A stretch of 64,000 nucleotides of DNA from CAYNVQ01 sp964400735 (GCA_964400735.1 CAYNVQ010000002.1:248001-312000), one strand, 5' to 3'. Numbered from the stretch's first letter, positions 52,917 through 62,718 are shown. Notes: generated by a model not told the origin, from the letters alone. A program made the numbers and translations.

Positions 52917-53678
52917 TTATTTCGGTTTAAGGCAAACAAACATCGGCAAAAAATCATCCTCGAGAAAAGTGGAGTGCTCGAACTTGAGCTCTTCGACAAT
53001 GAATCCCGTTTCTTCCAGAAGTCTGTGCCAAGTTTGCTTTTCGAATAAGCCCCAAAGATGGGAATCGGTGTGGATTTGGAGTTTTTTTCCTTTCCGGACA
53101 AGATAGAGAAATGTCATCTCGAAGTGATTATCCGAAGGATCCGGATCGAAGCTGTTCTCGATAAAGGTTACCTGGGTGTTTCCTTTGGTGTGTGTGGAGG
53201 CTATGGTCCTGTTTTGTTTGAAGCTTTCAAAGCTCTCTTCAGCAAAGGTAAGGAAAATCCCACCGGAATTGAGATGGTGGTAAGCGGTCTGGAAAGTGCG
53301 AAGCAGGTCATCTTTGGTTATCATGTAATTGATGGAGTCGAGAGCGGTCACGGCATCGAAGGATGTCCCGAGCCTTATCGTTCGCATATCTCCGCAGAGA
53401 TAGTGCAATCCCGGATTGAGGCCTCTGGCCATTCCGAGCATCTCTGGGCTCAGATCGAGGCCTGTCACTTCGAAATGCTTTTTAAAAGTGTAATCGTTAC
53501 GGCCGCCCCCGCAGCCCAGATGGAGAAGAGTCCGGACTTTGATAGCGGCTTTCTCTTTTATGGTGCGGCTAAAAAATTCCGTCTCTTCCACATAATCCTC
53601 GGGAGGGCTGACGATTGGCCAGATCCAACTCAGGTCATGGTACAGCCGTCGGGCGTCTTTCTTGTCTGGTTCATTCAA
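52917..53678 (-). CDS. class I SAM-dependent methyltransferase
   Basis: 253 residues, cytoplasmic. Motif I is VRTLLHLGCGGGRNDYTFKK, followed by EVTGLDLSPEMLGMARGLNP, MRTIRLGTSFDAVTALDSIN and GGIFLTFAEESFESFK. This is a small-molecule methyltransferase of the Methyltransf_25/11 type; the substrate is unknown. The start has no strong ribosome site and lies 24 bp after the stop of the GNAT gene, so translation may be coupled. Confidence 0.88.
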   Translation of the reverse strand: MNEPDKKDARRLYHDLSWIWPIVSPPEDYVEETEFFSRTIKEKAAIKVRTLLHLGCGGGRNDYTFKKHFEVTGLDLSPEMLGMARGLNPGLHYLCGDMRTIRLGTSFDAVTALDSINYMITKDDLLRTFQTAYHHLNSGGIFLTFAEESFESFKQNRTIASTHTKGNTQVTFIENSFDPDPSDNHFEMTFLYLVRKGKKLQIHTDSHLWGLFEKQTWHRLLEETGFIVEELKFEHSTFLEDDFLPMFVCLKPK

Positions 53679-53702
53679 TCCAGATTCCCCATGATGTATT
53701 TT

Positions 53703-54230
53703 TTATTTAGTTTCAGGTTTTTCATCAAATTCAGGGGGATATTTCACCGTTCCTTGGATTTCTTCCAAGGCTTGTGGGACCAACTCGTGGACCATGAAGG
53801 CTTCATCCGGAACAGGGAAGCCGACCTCCAGGCCTTGAGGCCGGGCAGAGATGAATCCGAACCGCGGATAATAGTCAGGATGTCCGATGACCACCACGAT
53901 TTTATGTCCTAGCCGGCGGCAACGAGCCAGGCCTTCCAAAACGAGCTCGGACCCGATGCCTTGGTTCTGGAAGGCAGGAAGAACGGCCATGGGGGCCAGG
54001 GAAAGAGCCGGGATTTGCCCTTTTTTCGTCTCTATGCTGACAGGGCTGAACAGGATATGGCCGACGATTTTGCCATCTTTTACAGCTACCAGCGACAAAT
54101 CCGGGATAAAACGGAAGGATTTTCGAATCCGGCGGATAAGCAACGATTCATCTTCCTGACCGAATGCCAAGCTGTTGACCTCATGGATGGTGTCTGCATC
54201 ATCTTTTTTTTCTGCTCGTATCACAATCAT
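53703..54230 (-). CDS. YhbS-like GNAT N-acetyltransferase
   Basis: 175 residues of the GNAT fold. The acetyl-CoA loop is MAVLPAFQNQGIGSELV (Q/RxxGxG form), with IRAEKKDDADTIHEVNSLAF at the start and VVIGHPDYYPRFGF near the end; this pattern is that of the YhbS family. The substrate is not known; E. coli YhbS-type proteins are poorly defined. A TATAAT on the minus strand at 54261-54256 may be its -10 box. Forms an operon with the methyltransferase. Confidence 0.88.
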   Translation of the reverse strand: MIVIRAEKKDDADTIHEVNSLAFGQEDESLLIRRIRKSFRFIPDLSLVAVKDGKIVGHILFSPVSIETKKGQIPALSLAPMAVLPAFQNQGIGSELVLEGLARCRRLGHKIVVVIGHPDYYPRFGFISARPQGLEVGFPVPDEAFMVHELVPQALEEIQGTVKYPPEFDEKPETK

Positions 54231-54514
54231 AATTTTGGCCTTGTTGAAGAAATCAATTATAAACGGTCTTGGAGGAAAAGTCCTCCTGTATCTGACGAGG
54301 CGTTTATCCTACAGAATTGTCCTACTTCTCAAAAATAGTATGGGCTTCGCTGCAGTCTTTTTTAAGGTGCCGGTCATCGGGTCGGCCCCTCGAATAAATC
54401 AAATGGTATCGAATTGTCTGTTGTCAATCGAGGCCTGATTTGATAATCTAGCAACCAGATTTTTAAAAGACGTTATGGTTCAAATCGAGACTTTTTCAAG
54501 AGGAGGGGAGGGAA

Positions 54515-55840
54515 ATGTCCTGGAAGAGGAGAGAATTCTTGAAAGCCAACGCGCTGGCAGCGCTTGGATGGACGGTGAAAATGGGTGAAATCAAACCATC
54601 CCGCAATCTTGTTGACAAGAAGACAGTGAGACTCGGGGTGGTGGGCACCGGCAACCGGGGACGAGGACTGCTCGGTATTTTGCTCGGAATGGAAGGAATC
54701 GAGATTCCTGCACTCTGCGACATAAACAAGGAACACCTGGCCTTGGCTTATGATATGGTGGTCAAGTCTGGAAGAAAGAAACCGGAAGGCTACTGGAACG
54801 ATGAATATGTTTTTAAACAGTTGATGGACCGAGATGATCTAGACGCCGTGATTATCGCCACCTACTGGGAGTGGCACACCCCGATGGCTGTCTATGGAAT
54901 GAAGTCCGGCAAGTATGTGGGAGTGGAGGTCCCAGCGGCTTATACCTTGGAGGAGTGCTGGGAGCTGGTCGATACCTATGAGGAGACAAAGATTCCCTGC
55001 ATGATGCTCGAGAACTGGAGCTTCCGCCGCGACAACCTGGCGGTGCTGAACATGATCCGACGGGGCCTGATAGGGGAGGTTGTCCATTGTCACTGTGCTC
55101 ACTCTCACGACTGCATCGACCATTGGTTTTTCCATCCGGAAACTGGAGAGGACCGGTGGGCGGCTAAATACCTGCTCCAGCATAACCGCGATCAGTATCC
55201 CACCCATCAGCTCGGCCCGGTCATCAGTTGGATGGATATCGGTTGCGGTGATTATTTTGACTACATCACCTCGACGGCTACGGATTGCTTCGGTATCAAC
55301 GATTATTTTAAGCGCCGCTTCGGGCCAGACCACCCCAACGCGAGAAGAACATATGCCCAAGGAGATATCGTCAGCACCGTGGTCAGGACCAAGAAGGGGA
55401 AGTCCATCGTCATCAACTACGATATGCAGCTTCCCCGACCCTATGATAACCGGTGGATGATACAGGGAACCAGGGGCATCTACAACGAACAGAGAAATGC
55501 AGTCTACCTAACCGGGATCAGCCCAGAATACCACTCTTGGGAATCGTTCGACCCCTATCAAGAAAAGTACGAGCATGGCTGGTGGAGTGCCATCGGGGAT
55601 GATGCTGGCGAATTTTCACACGGAGGGACAGATTTTTTGGAATTGAAGCTCTTCATCGAGGCGGTGAGAAAAAGGACGCAAACCCCGATCGATGTCTATG
55701 ACTCGGTGATTATGAGCGTTAATGGGCCGCTGTCGGAAGAATCCATTGCTAAGGCCAGTGCTGCGGTTCAAGTTCCGGATTTCACCCGTGGCAAATGGCA
55801 AACCCGATCCCCCCGCTTTGCCCTGGAAATTAATGACTAG
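54515..55840 (+). CDS. exported Gfo/Idh/MocA protein resembling GH109
   Basis: 441 residues with GAGGGAGGG before the ATG. A twin-arginine-like leader (KRREFLKANALAALGW) is followed by a Rossmann domain (LGVVGTGNRGRGLLGIL) and motifs VGVEVPAAYTLEECWELVD, CMMLENWSFRRDNLAVLNM and YPTHQLGPVISWMDIGCGD. The YPTHxLGP block and the HSHDCIDHWF segment fit GH109, whose alpha-N-acetylgalactosaminidases use tightly bound NAD in a redox-elimination mechanism. Other Gfo/Idh functions remain possible. A Tat-exported enzyme with bound cofactor is consistent with GH109. A tandem/palindromic repeat begins at its stop codon. Confidence 0.82.
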   Translation: MSWKRREFLKANALAALGWTVKMGEIKPSRNLVDKKTVRLGVVGTGNRGRGLLGILLGMEGIEIPALCDINKEHLALAYDMVVKSGRKKPEGYWNDEYVFKQLMDRDDLDAVIIATYWEWHTPMAVYGMKSGKYVGVEVPAAYTLEECWELVDTYEETKIPCMMLENWSFRRDNLAVLNMIRRGLIGEVVHCHCAHSHDCIDHWFFHPETGEDRWAAKYLLQHNRDQYPTHQLGPVISWMDIGCGDYFDYITSTATDCFGINDYFKRRFGPDHPNARRTYAQGDIVSTVVRTKKGKSIVINYDMQLPRPYDNRWMIQGTRGIYNEQRNAVYLTGISPEYHSWESFDPYQEKYEHGWWSAIGDDAGEFSHGGTDFLELKLFIEAVRKRTQTPIDVYDSVIMSVNGPLSEESIAKASAAVQVPDFTRGKWQTRSPRFALEIND

Positions 55841-55950
55841 CTAATGGTGATAGCTAATGGTGGATAGCTAATGGTGACAGGTTACTAAATTATTATTTCT
55901 ATAGATACTATAATTTAGTAACCTGTCACCATAATTTGTCACCATAATTT
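55838..55950. repeat. compound tandem and palindromic repeat
   Basis: Left flank: three copies of TAGCTAATGGTGA (starts 55838, 55851, 55865; third base-variant in copy 2). Centre: perfect 22-bp inverted arms at 55871-55892 and 55911-55932 around an 18-nt loop. Right flank: two tandem copies of GTCACCATAATTT (55925-55937 and 55938-55950). The arms read ATGGTGACAGGTTACTAAAT. The symmetry (ATGGTGA left, TCACCAT right) suggests a REP-like mobile element. No T-run, so not a standard terminator. Confidence 0.75.
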
Positions 55951-55989
55951 CATCTGTTGCCAGAAAAACAGGAAAATGAGGAGAGGACA

Positions 55990-58401
55990 GTGGGAAGAAA
56001 ATTAAAGATAGCCGGTATGGTGTTGATCCTTTTGATCGGAGCCATTCTTATAAGTGGTATCCTGTTTGTTCGATCTATAGCCCGAAGAGGGCTTCCGGAC
56101 TATGAGGCAAACCCAGAGCTTAAAGGCATGACCGATGAGGTCATCGTTTACCGGGATGCTTACGGAGTTCCCCATATTTATGCTCATAACGAGAATGATC
56201 TCTACCGTGCAGCCGGATACTGCATGGCTCAGGATAGGCTCTGGCAGATGGACCTTCTTCGCAGGGCCTGTACCGGACGCCTTTCCGAGATATTCGGCGA
56301 GGACCTTGTCGAGACCGATCTTTTGATGCGTGCCCTCAGGATGACTGACAAGTCCCGGCTGGTCTTGGAGAGGACAGAAGAACATATCGTTCAAGCCGGG
56401 AAGGACTTTGCCGATGGCGTGAATCAGTATATCGCAACCCACCTGAAAAACCTCCCTCCGGAATTCATCATCCTCCGATATAAACCGGAAAAATGGTTGC
56501 CGGAACACTCCCTCAATCTGGTGGGATACATGTCCTGGGATCTGAAAATGTCCTGGGAGACGGAGGTCCTCCTGGACAGGATCAAGAAAAGCCTCGGAGA
56601 GGACAAAGCCAGAGATCTCTTCCCGGACATGGCTCTGCATAAGACTCTGGTCTTTCCTAATTTTAATGGGATATCGGAAAATCTAGACTTCTCCTCAACT
56701 CTTTTGAGAGCCAACCGCCATCTTCGGGAGCTGGGCCTCGCGATTTTCGATGCCAGCAACAATTGGGCTGTTTCGGGCAAAAAGAGTGTGACAGGCCAGC
56801 CGATTTTGGCCAATGATATGCATTTGGGACTTTTCGCTCCCGGGATCTGGTACCAGATGCACCAGGTTGTTCCAGGAAAATTGAATGTGACCGGCGTGGT
56901 TCTTCCCGGACAACCCTTTATCGTGGCCGGGCACAACGACCGTATCGCATGGGGATTCACCAATGTCATGGTGGATAACACGGACTTTTATCTTGAAAAA
57001 ATAAATCCTGAAAATCCCCATCAGTATGAATTGAACGGCAAGTGGGAGGAGATGGAAGTGAGCAAAGAGGAGATTGAAATAAGGGGAGGCCAAACAGTTC
57101 AAGAAGAGCTGAGATTCACTCATCGTGGGCCCATCGTATCCCGGTTTCATGACGTGGAGGATGTGGCATTATCCATGCGCTGGGCCGGCAATGACTATTC
57201 CAACGAACTCCGGACCGTTTACCTTCTCAACCGGGCGGCAGGCTGGGACGATTTCAAAGAGGCGATGAACACCTTTCTTGCCGTTAGCCAGAATACAAAT
57301 TATGCGGATGTGGACGGGAATATCGGACTCTACTGCTGTGCGGGCGTTCCCCTCCGGAAAGGCGGAGACTCCAATGCCATTCTTCCCGGATGGACGGATG
57401 AATTCGACTGGCAGGGCTATGTCCCCTTCGACAGGCTGCCCCATAGCTTTAATCCAGAAAGCGGTTCTGTTTCTAGCGCCAACGACAAAACAGTGGGCGA
57501 TGATTATCCCTATTACATAAGCCACTGGTTCGCCCTTCCCTACCGCATCGACCGCATCAGAGAAATGCTCGAAGAGAAGGAAAAACTTTCGATACAGGAT
57601 TTCCAGCGCATGCAGTCAGACCAGAAGTCCAAGCTTGTCGAGAAAATCCTTCCCATTCTCATCTCCGAAATCAGGAAATCAGATGGATTGAACGCGCTGG
57701 AAGCCCAAACCCTCGCAATGCTTTCTTCCTGGGAAGGAATCCTTTCCGCGGCAAGTTCTGAAGCTTCGATCTTCGAGAAATTTTTTGGGTTTTTCCTAGA
57801 AAATCTCCTTCTGGATGAGATGGGAGACGACCTTTACCGAGGTTTCATTTCAAGTTCCTTGCTGTATGAAAATGCCTTAGAGCATTTTATGACTGTTCTA
57901 GAATCATCTTGGTTCGATGATATCCGGACCGGAGAAAGGAAAGAAACATTTGCGGACATCGTGCAGAAAAGCTTCAAAGATACGGTGGCTTTCTTCGATG
58001 CCGGGATGGGCTCGGACCCGAAAAACTGGCAGTGGGGCAAAATTCATCGCCTGACGCTTGAACATCCACTGGGAAGCGTGAACATTTTGGACCGACTTTT
58101 TAAATTCAATAACGGACCTTATCCGTTGGGCGGAAGCTCTCACACCGTGTGTCCAGGATTCTATTCTTATGCCCTTCCCTTTGCAGTGACAGTCGGGGCT
58201 TCCCACCGCCATATCTATTCGTTGGCCAATTGGGATGAATCCCTGACTGTTGTCCCAACAGGCGTTTCAGGCATACCTGCCAGTCCCTACTATTGTGATC
58301 AGACTTCGCTCTATGTCGCCAACCGCTATCATCCGGATTATTTTTCCAGGGAGAAAGTCGAAAAAAACGCCAAACACGTGATGATAATTAGTAGAAAGTA
58401 G
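55990..58401 (+). CDS. membrane-anchored penicillin acylase family hydrolase
   Basis: 803 residues from GTG 55990 (GGAGAGG nearby); a TTG eleven codons earlier is less likely. One membrane helix near the N-terminus (MVLILLIGAILISGILFV). The Ntn-hydrolase has an alpha chain with VYRDAYGVPHIYAHNENDLY and AAGYCMAQDRLWQMDLLRR, then the autoproteolysis site DASNNWAVSGKKS with nucleophile Ser256, and a beta chain with GFTNVMVDNTDFY. Family members hydrolyse amides such as beta-lactams, acyl-homoserine lactones or lipopeptide acyl groups. The native substrate is unknown. It follows the compound repeat. Confidence 0.9.
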   Translation: MGRKLKIAGMVLILLIGAILISGILFVRSIARRGLPDYEANPELKGMTDEVIVYRDAYGVPHIYAHNENDLYRAAGYCMAQDRLWQMDLLRRACTGRLSEIFGEDLVETDLLMRALRMTDKSRLVLERTEEHIVQAGKDFADGVNQYIATHLKNLPPEFIILRYKPEKWLPEHSLNLVGYMSWDLKMSWETEVLLDRIKKSLGEDKARDLFPDMALHKTLVFPNFNGISENLDFSSTLLRANRHLRELGLAIFDASNNWAVSGKKSVTGQPILANDMHLGLFAPGIWYQMHQVVPGKLNVTGVVLPGQPFIVAGHNDRIAWGFTNVMVDNTDFYLEKINPENPHQYELNGKWEEMEVSKEEIEIRGGQTVQEELRFTHRGPIVSRFHDVEDVALSMRWAGNDYSNELRTVYLLNRAAGWDDFKEAMNTFLAVSQNTNYADVDGNIGLYCCAGVPLRKGGDSNAILPGWTDEFDWQGYVPFDRLPHSFNPESGSVSSANDKTVGDDYPYYISHWFALPYRIDRIREMLEEKEKLSIQDFQRMQSDQKSKLVEKILPILISEIRKSDGLNALEAQTLAMLSSWEGILSAASSEASIFEKFFGFFLENLLLDEMGDDLYRGFISSSLLYENALEHFMTVLESSWFDDIRTGERKETFADIVQKSFKDTVAFFDAGMGSDPKNWQWGKIHRLTLEHPLGSVNILDRLFKFNNGPYPLGGSSHTVCPGFYSYALPFAVTVGASHRHIYSLANWDESLTVVPTGVSGIPASPYYCDQTSLYVANRYHPDYFSREKVEKNAKHVMIISRK

Positions 58402-58492
58402 GGGTTAGAAGCTATATCTTCCCTGAGAGATTTCGTAGAGGGTTATCCAGCCTGATATGTGCAATCGCTCATCTTCATCTTAAGAAAGAACT

Positions 58493-60268
58493 TCAATCGA
58501 TCTTTTTGAGGGCAATAAAGCCTTCCTTTCCGGGGATCGTGATACCTAAAACGTCCCCTTCGTCGTTCAGCTTGAATCCCAGCCGGGAATCGATGCCTGT
58601 ATCAATCCTGTAGCCGGCATACACCTCCTTCGAGACAGGCATAAACGGAATGGTCATATCTCCAGGCGGGGGAGTGGGGCCAACTCCCACATTTTTTCCG
58701 TCCCGCCAAATGAGGATAAAATACACACTTCCTTTTTCGCCTTTGAGCTCCACATAGGTCATGGCCGCCTTCTGAGCGTTGAAGGTCGAAGGCAGAGTTC
58801 CTATCGAAGAAACTTTTTGTATTGCCCCTGTGCGGGGTTTGTACATTTTCAACCTCTCTTCGATCAGATCATGGACAGGTCCCATGCGTTGTTGTCTGTT
58901 ATAGAGGATATCCTCGAAAGGTTGATAATCTCCTTTGACGGCTGCAAGGAATACAGATTCAGACAATCTGTTCAACTCCTCGAAATAGCTGGGATTCGGA
59001 TTCTCCGGATCGAAGAGCAGAGTGATAGCGTCCTGTCCCCGGGCAGAGATGACCAGTCTTCCCTCTTTTTGCTTTACTTCGAGGGAGCCCCCGCCTTGAA
59101 GCTTGTATGTGCCTTCGTACTTCCGAAGTTTTTCGGGCTCGGCCGGCTCGACCTCTAAAGGAATGGCCACCTCTCCGCCGAAAGCCAAGGTCTCGATCTT
59201 GTCCCGTACGGCTTCCATCAGGGTCTGCTGACCGAAGCTCTGGTTGCAGAACAGGATGGTGACCACTTTGGCATCGATGTACCGCCTCATTTCGGAACTG
59301 CTCCCCAGCATGCTGCCCCCGTCGTGCTGGATCAGCAATCCCATCTCCCTATCCAAAACATCCCATCCGTATCCATAATCGTTCAGATAAGGAGTGAATA
59401 TCTTTTTCTTGGCTTCAGCCGATAAGATCTTATCATCCAACAGGGCGAGGTGCCATTTGTACATATCCTCTGTGGTGGAGAGAATGCCTCCATTTCCAAG
59501 AAGATGCCACTGTGGATAATTTTTTTCCAGAGGTGTTCCGTTATCCTTCTCCCCCACATACCAGTGGGCCACCACCTTCTTGTCCCATTCGGGCATCCGA
59601 TATCCGGTAAATCTCATCCCGGCAGGAAGGAAGATGTTTTTGTTCATGAATTCTTCATAACCCTGGCCCGAAACCTTTTCGATCACAGCGGCCAGCATAC
59701 TGTAGCCTGCGTTGGAATAGCCGAACTGTTCCCCGGGCTTGAATCTCAAGGGAGCATCCAGAGTTTTTCTCATTGTCTCGTCTCGGGGTGCGACGACATA
59801 ATCCGGCCCCAGCGCATCGACGACTCCCGAGGTGTGGGTCAGCAGGTGATGAAGGGTGATTTCTCGCTTGTCTTCGGGGACATCATCGAAATATTTCGTG
59901 ATCGGGTCACCAGTATTCAGCTTCCCCATCATCTCCAGTTTCATGATTCCCGCCGCAGTGAATTGTTTGGTGACCGAACCCGTGCTGAATACCGTCTCGG
60001 AGGTGTTGGGAACATGCCCGGAACGAACGGCTAGTCCATATCCCTTATTGAGAATGATCTTGCCATCTTTGACCACCAGCAGGGCTCCCGAGAATCCGAA
60101 GGGTGTGATCCGAGTCAAATAGAGGTCCAGCTTTTTCGCTACCTCCCCATCCACGACGTTCTTCGTGGCCAGAGCTTTCCGGGATGAGCCCATAGCGCTC
60201 ATAATCATGAAAGTGAAAAGAGAAATGATCCCCAAATATCTCCAGAATGGCGAATGAATTTTTCTCAT
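58493..60268 (-). CDS. exported serine hydrolase, class C beta-lactamase fold
   Basis: 591 residues from ATG 60268 (AGGAGGG upstream). Signal peptide about 1-28. The DD-peptidase/esterase-type domain has the SxxK pair in STGSVTKQFTAAG (S98, K101), YSN in YSNAGYSML, HHLLTHTSGVVDALG and a late HDGGSMLGSS that replaces the KTG triad. A C-terminal beta domain (about 370-591) is of the lipocalin-like type found on such proteins. Probable esterase or D-aminopeptidase, not a resistance enzyme. Convergent with the acylase gene. Confidence 0.88.
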   Translation of the reverse strand: MRKIHSPFWRYLGIISLFTFMIMSAMGSSRKALATKNVVDGEVAKKLDLYLTRITPFGFSGALLVVKDGKIILNKGYGLAVRSGHVPNTSETVFSTGSVTKQFTAAGIMKLEMMGKLNTGDPITKYFDDVPEDKREITLHHLLTHTSGVVDALGPDYVVAPRDETMRKTLDAPLRFKPGEQFGYSNAGYSMLAAVIEKVSGQGYEEFMNKNIFLPAGMRFTGYRMPEWDKKVVAHWYVGEKDNGTPLEKNYPQWHLLGNGGILSTTEDMYKWHLALLDDKILSAEAKKKIFTPYLNDYGYGWDVLDREMGLLIQHDGGSMLGSSSEMRRYIDAKVVTILFCNQSFGQQTLMEAVRDKIETLAFGGEVAIPLEVEPAEPEKLRKYEGTYKLQGGGSLEVKQKEGRLVISARGQDAITLLFDPENPNPSYFEELNRLSESVFLAAVKGDYQPFEDILYNRQQRMGPVHDLIEERLKMYKPRTGAIQKVSSIGTLPSTFNAQKAAMTYVELKGEKGSVYFILIWRDGKNVGVGPTPPPGDMTIPFMPVSKEVYAGYRIDTGIDSRLGFKLNDEGDVLGITIPGKEGFIALKKID

Positions 60269-60594
60269 TTTCCCTCCTGGTAGGCTCACTTTTTTTTATT
60301 TATGATAACTGGCAGGCGCCTTCGAAAGTTGCATGCCTCTTTGAATTCCTCCGGCCAAAAAATTTTTCCATCCGTACCCGGCGGTGAAACAGTGGAGGAT
60401 TTCTGTCAAAGCCTGTCACAGAAAAAAATGTCTGTCAAGCTTCTTCTTTTATCCATCAGTGATCTGTACCCAATGAGGCGAGAAGGGATTCCATTCCGCT
60501 TATCCGGCTTTTGATCAAACACCCACCTGAATCGAGCTGTTTGCGTCGATGAAAAAAGATGTGCCACAAAAAAGCAACACGAAAAAAGCAGCCG
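60269..60594. other. 326-bp gap, nothing recognised
   Basis: Lies between the kinase stop and the serine-hydrolase start on the same strand. Repeated CTGTCA words occur near 60405-60437, but no repeat unit, promoter or hairpin is convincing. Confidence 0.4.
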
Positions 60595-62718
60595 CTAGGA
60601 AGGCCTTCTTTCAGACCGTCTTCCTGACGGTATATTTTCCCTGACCTTTTCGTAAAGAAAGGCCGCTTGGATGTAACGATCGGCTGCTGCTGCGTATTCT
60701 TTTTTTTCGAAAAGAAGATTGGCCTGATCTTCCTCTACCTGTCCCTTTTCGTAAAACCAGGAGGCATCCTCAGGAATCCCAGATATGTTGATATTGGCCT
60801 TTATTCCTGTGACATGGTTTTTCAGGATTTCGACAGCCCGAGGATCGTCCCCTCCCTGGATGCTGTAGGAGAAGATCTTGCCCAGGATGCTGTAAAGGAT
60901 TTTGGCGCTCGAAAAATCTCCTTTTTCATAGGCTTCGTCAGCGTCCTTTTCCTTTTCCGTTGCCAGCCGGAATAACAGGTTTTGCCGGACGGATTCATTC
61001 CTTGCCAAGGCAGAAAACCTGGCCTGTCCCATCGAGAGCTTGGCACGGTCTGCTCCCTCCTTTTGCCTGACCACCTCGAGAAGCTTCCTCATCTCGGTCT
61101 GGCTTTCTTCATAACTTTTCTGGGCTTCTTCCTCTTTGCCTTCCCCCTGCAGCTTTTGTCCTTCCCTGAGTTTGCTTTTGATTTGGTCGATAGTCTCTCT
61201 AGAAGAGCCTTCTGTGGGAAGCTGCTCTTTGATGGAATTCAAGAAATTATCGATACCTTTTATGTCCTCTTCGTCCATGTACTTCATCGCCTGGGGGCTT
61301 AAGGTGGCGAATGCCCTCCACAGATATTGCGCACCCGTGCTGATTTTTGAAGGATCGATAATTTTCTCCACTTCTTTGGGCAAATAACGTCTGAAATCGG
61401 GAGAAGTGACGATCTGTCCGATTCCGCCTCGGGATTGCGTCTCCTCTTTTTTTTGCTCCGCTTCGGTCTTCTTCTCCTGTTTCTCTTCTGGAATGCCCAT
61501 CAAGACAGTCCCTTCTTTTTGTGCTTCGGCGCTGTCTCTGCCCTTTACGGATTCAGCGGTCACAAAAGGTTTTGGTGGCGCCGGAATCGTCTGATTGCTG
61601 AACCTGCTGTGCCTTTCGGGAAGAAGCTGCCATATGACGATGGCCGCGATGATCAGCACCAGCAGAGCGACAGCCGGAACGAGAAATTTTTTCATTTTAA
61701 ACGAGACAGTTATCTCTTTCGAGGTTTGTGATTTGACCGGGGATACTATTTTCTCAGTAGTAGGCAGGCCTTCGGCGATATTTTTCAAAACAGCGAGGAG
61801 GTCTTCGACGCTCTGGTATCGTTTCTCTTTTTCTTTTTCCATGCACTTGAGGATCACGCGGCTGAGCTCTCCAGGAACCTGGATGTTGAGCTCTCTGGGA
61901 TCGGGAGGGGATTGGCTTTTGTGCTTCATGGCGATGCTCAAAGGAGTTTTTCCTTCGAAAGGCACCCTTCCTGTGAGCATCTCGAAAAGGATCACACCCA
62001 GAGCATAGATGTCCGATCTCTGATCCACATCCTCGAGCTCGGCCTGTTCAGGGGACATGTAATCCGGCGTCCCGATCAACATGCCTTGAGTGGTCATCCC
62101 GTCTCCTTCGAGAAAACGGGCTATTCCGAAGTCCATAATCCGCGTGTTGCCTTCGGAGTCGATCATGATGTTCTGGGGCTTGAGGTCTCGGTGCAGGATA
62201 CCATGCTGATGGGCTTCCGCCAGTCCCTCGCAAATCTGTGCGGCGATGGATAGGGCTTTTCCCACAGTAAGCTGTCCGGACCTTTTGATAAACCTTTTCA
62301 GGTCTTCGCCCGGCACATATTCCATGGTGATGAAGTGAGAGGTGCCCTCCTCTCCGAGGTCGTACATGCGGCACACGCGCTTATGCGATATTTTCCTGGC
62401 CAGCCTCAGCTCGGTGTTGAATCGCTCGATGGCCTTTTCGTCGGCGCTGATTTCCGGGCGGATGAGCTTGAGGGCCACGACTTCTTTGACTCTCCTATCG
62501 TAAACCTTATAGACCCTGCCCATGCCTCCTTTTCCCAGCTCCTCGATGACCTCGTATCTTCCGGCGAAAGTTGTTCCCCGTTCCAGTTCTGAGGCAGGCA
62601 TTTGAAGCGTTTTGGTAATAGATAGGGCGTGTTCTTCTCCTTCCGGAAGCGGAGTTGCGCATTTCCGGCAAAATCGACTGTCCGGAGGATTGTCCGCCAA
62701 GCATTTCGGGCACTTCAT
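60595..62718 (-). CDS. membrane Ser/Thr protein kinase with zinc ribbon and coiled-coil C-terminus
   Basis: 707 residues. Zinc ribbon (CPKC...CRKC, residues 3-19), kinase domain about 48-310 with GKGGMG, HRDLKPQN and DFG, membrane helix about 345-365 (VPAVALLVLIIAAIVIW), then an extracytoplasmic part: a low-complexity Glu/Lys stretch (about 400-450) and helical region with degenerate TPR-like pairs (YEKGDFSSAKILYSILGKIF). It is a paralog of the 1018-residue kinase at 441-3497, with high similarity through the ribbon and kinase and none in the C-terminal half. Activation loop and substrates cannot be read. Confidence 0.93.
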   Translation of the reverse strand: MKCPKCLADNPPDSRFCRKCATPLPEGEEHALSITKTLQMPASELERGTTFAGRYEVIEELGKGGMGRVYKVYDRRVKEVVALKLIRPEISADEKAIERFNTELRLARKISHKRVCRMYDLGEEGTSHFITMEYVPGEDLKRFIKRSGQLTVGKALSIAAQICEGLAEAHQHGILHRDLKPQNIMIDSEGNTRIMDFGIARFLEGDGMTTQGMLIGTPDYMSPEQAELEDVDQRSDIYALGVILFEMLTGRVPFEGKTPLSIAMKHKSQSPPDPRELNIQVPGELSRVILKCMEKEKEKRYQSVEDLLAVLKNIAEGLPTTEKIVSPVKSQTSKEITVSFKMKKFLVPAVALLVLIIAAIVIWQLLPERHSRFSNQTIPAPPKPFVTAESVKGRDSAEAQKEGTVLMGIPEEKQEKKTEAEQKKEETQSRGGIGQIVTSPDFRRYLPKEVEKIIDPSKISTGAQYLWRAFATLSPQAMKYMDEEDIKGIDNFLNSIKEQLPTEGSSRETIDQIKSKLREGQKLQGEGKEEEAQKSYEESQTEMRKLLEVVRQKEGADRAKLSMGQARFSALARNESVRQNLLFRLATEKEKDADEAYEKGDFSSAKILYSILGKIFSYSIQGGDDPRAVEILKNHVTGIKANINISGIPEDASWFYEKGQVEEDQANLLFEKKEYAAAADRYIQAAFLYEKVRENIPSGRRSERRPS

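Noticed and set aside
55838..55950. CRISPR array
   Set aside because: Repeats are 13-14 bp and contiguous, with no spacers and no cas genes nearby.
60302..60514. Small plus-strand protein gene between two minus genes
   Set aside because: No ribosome site, atypical composition and no family resemblance.
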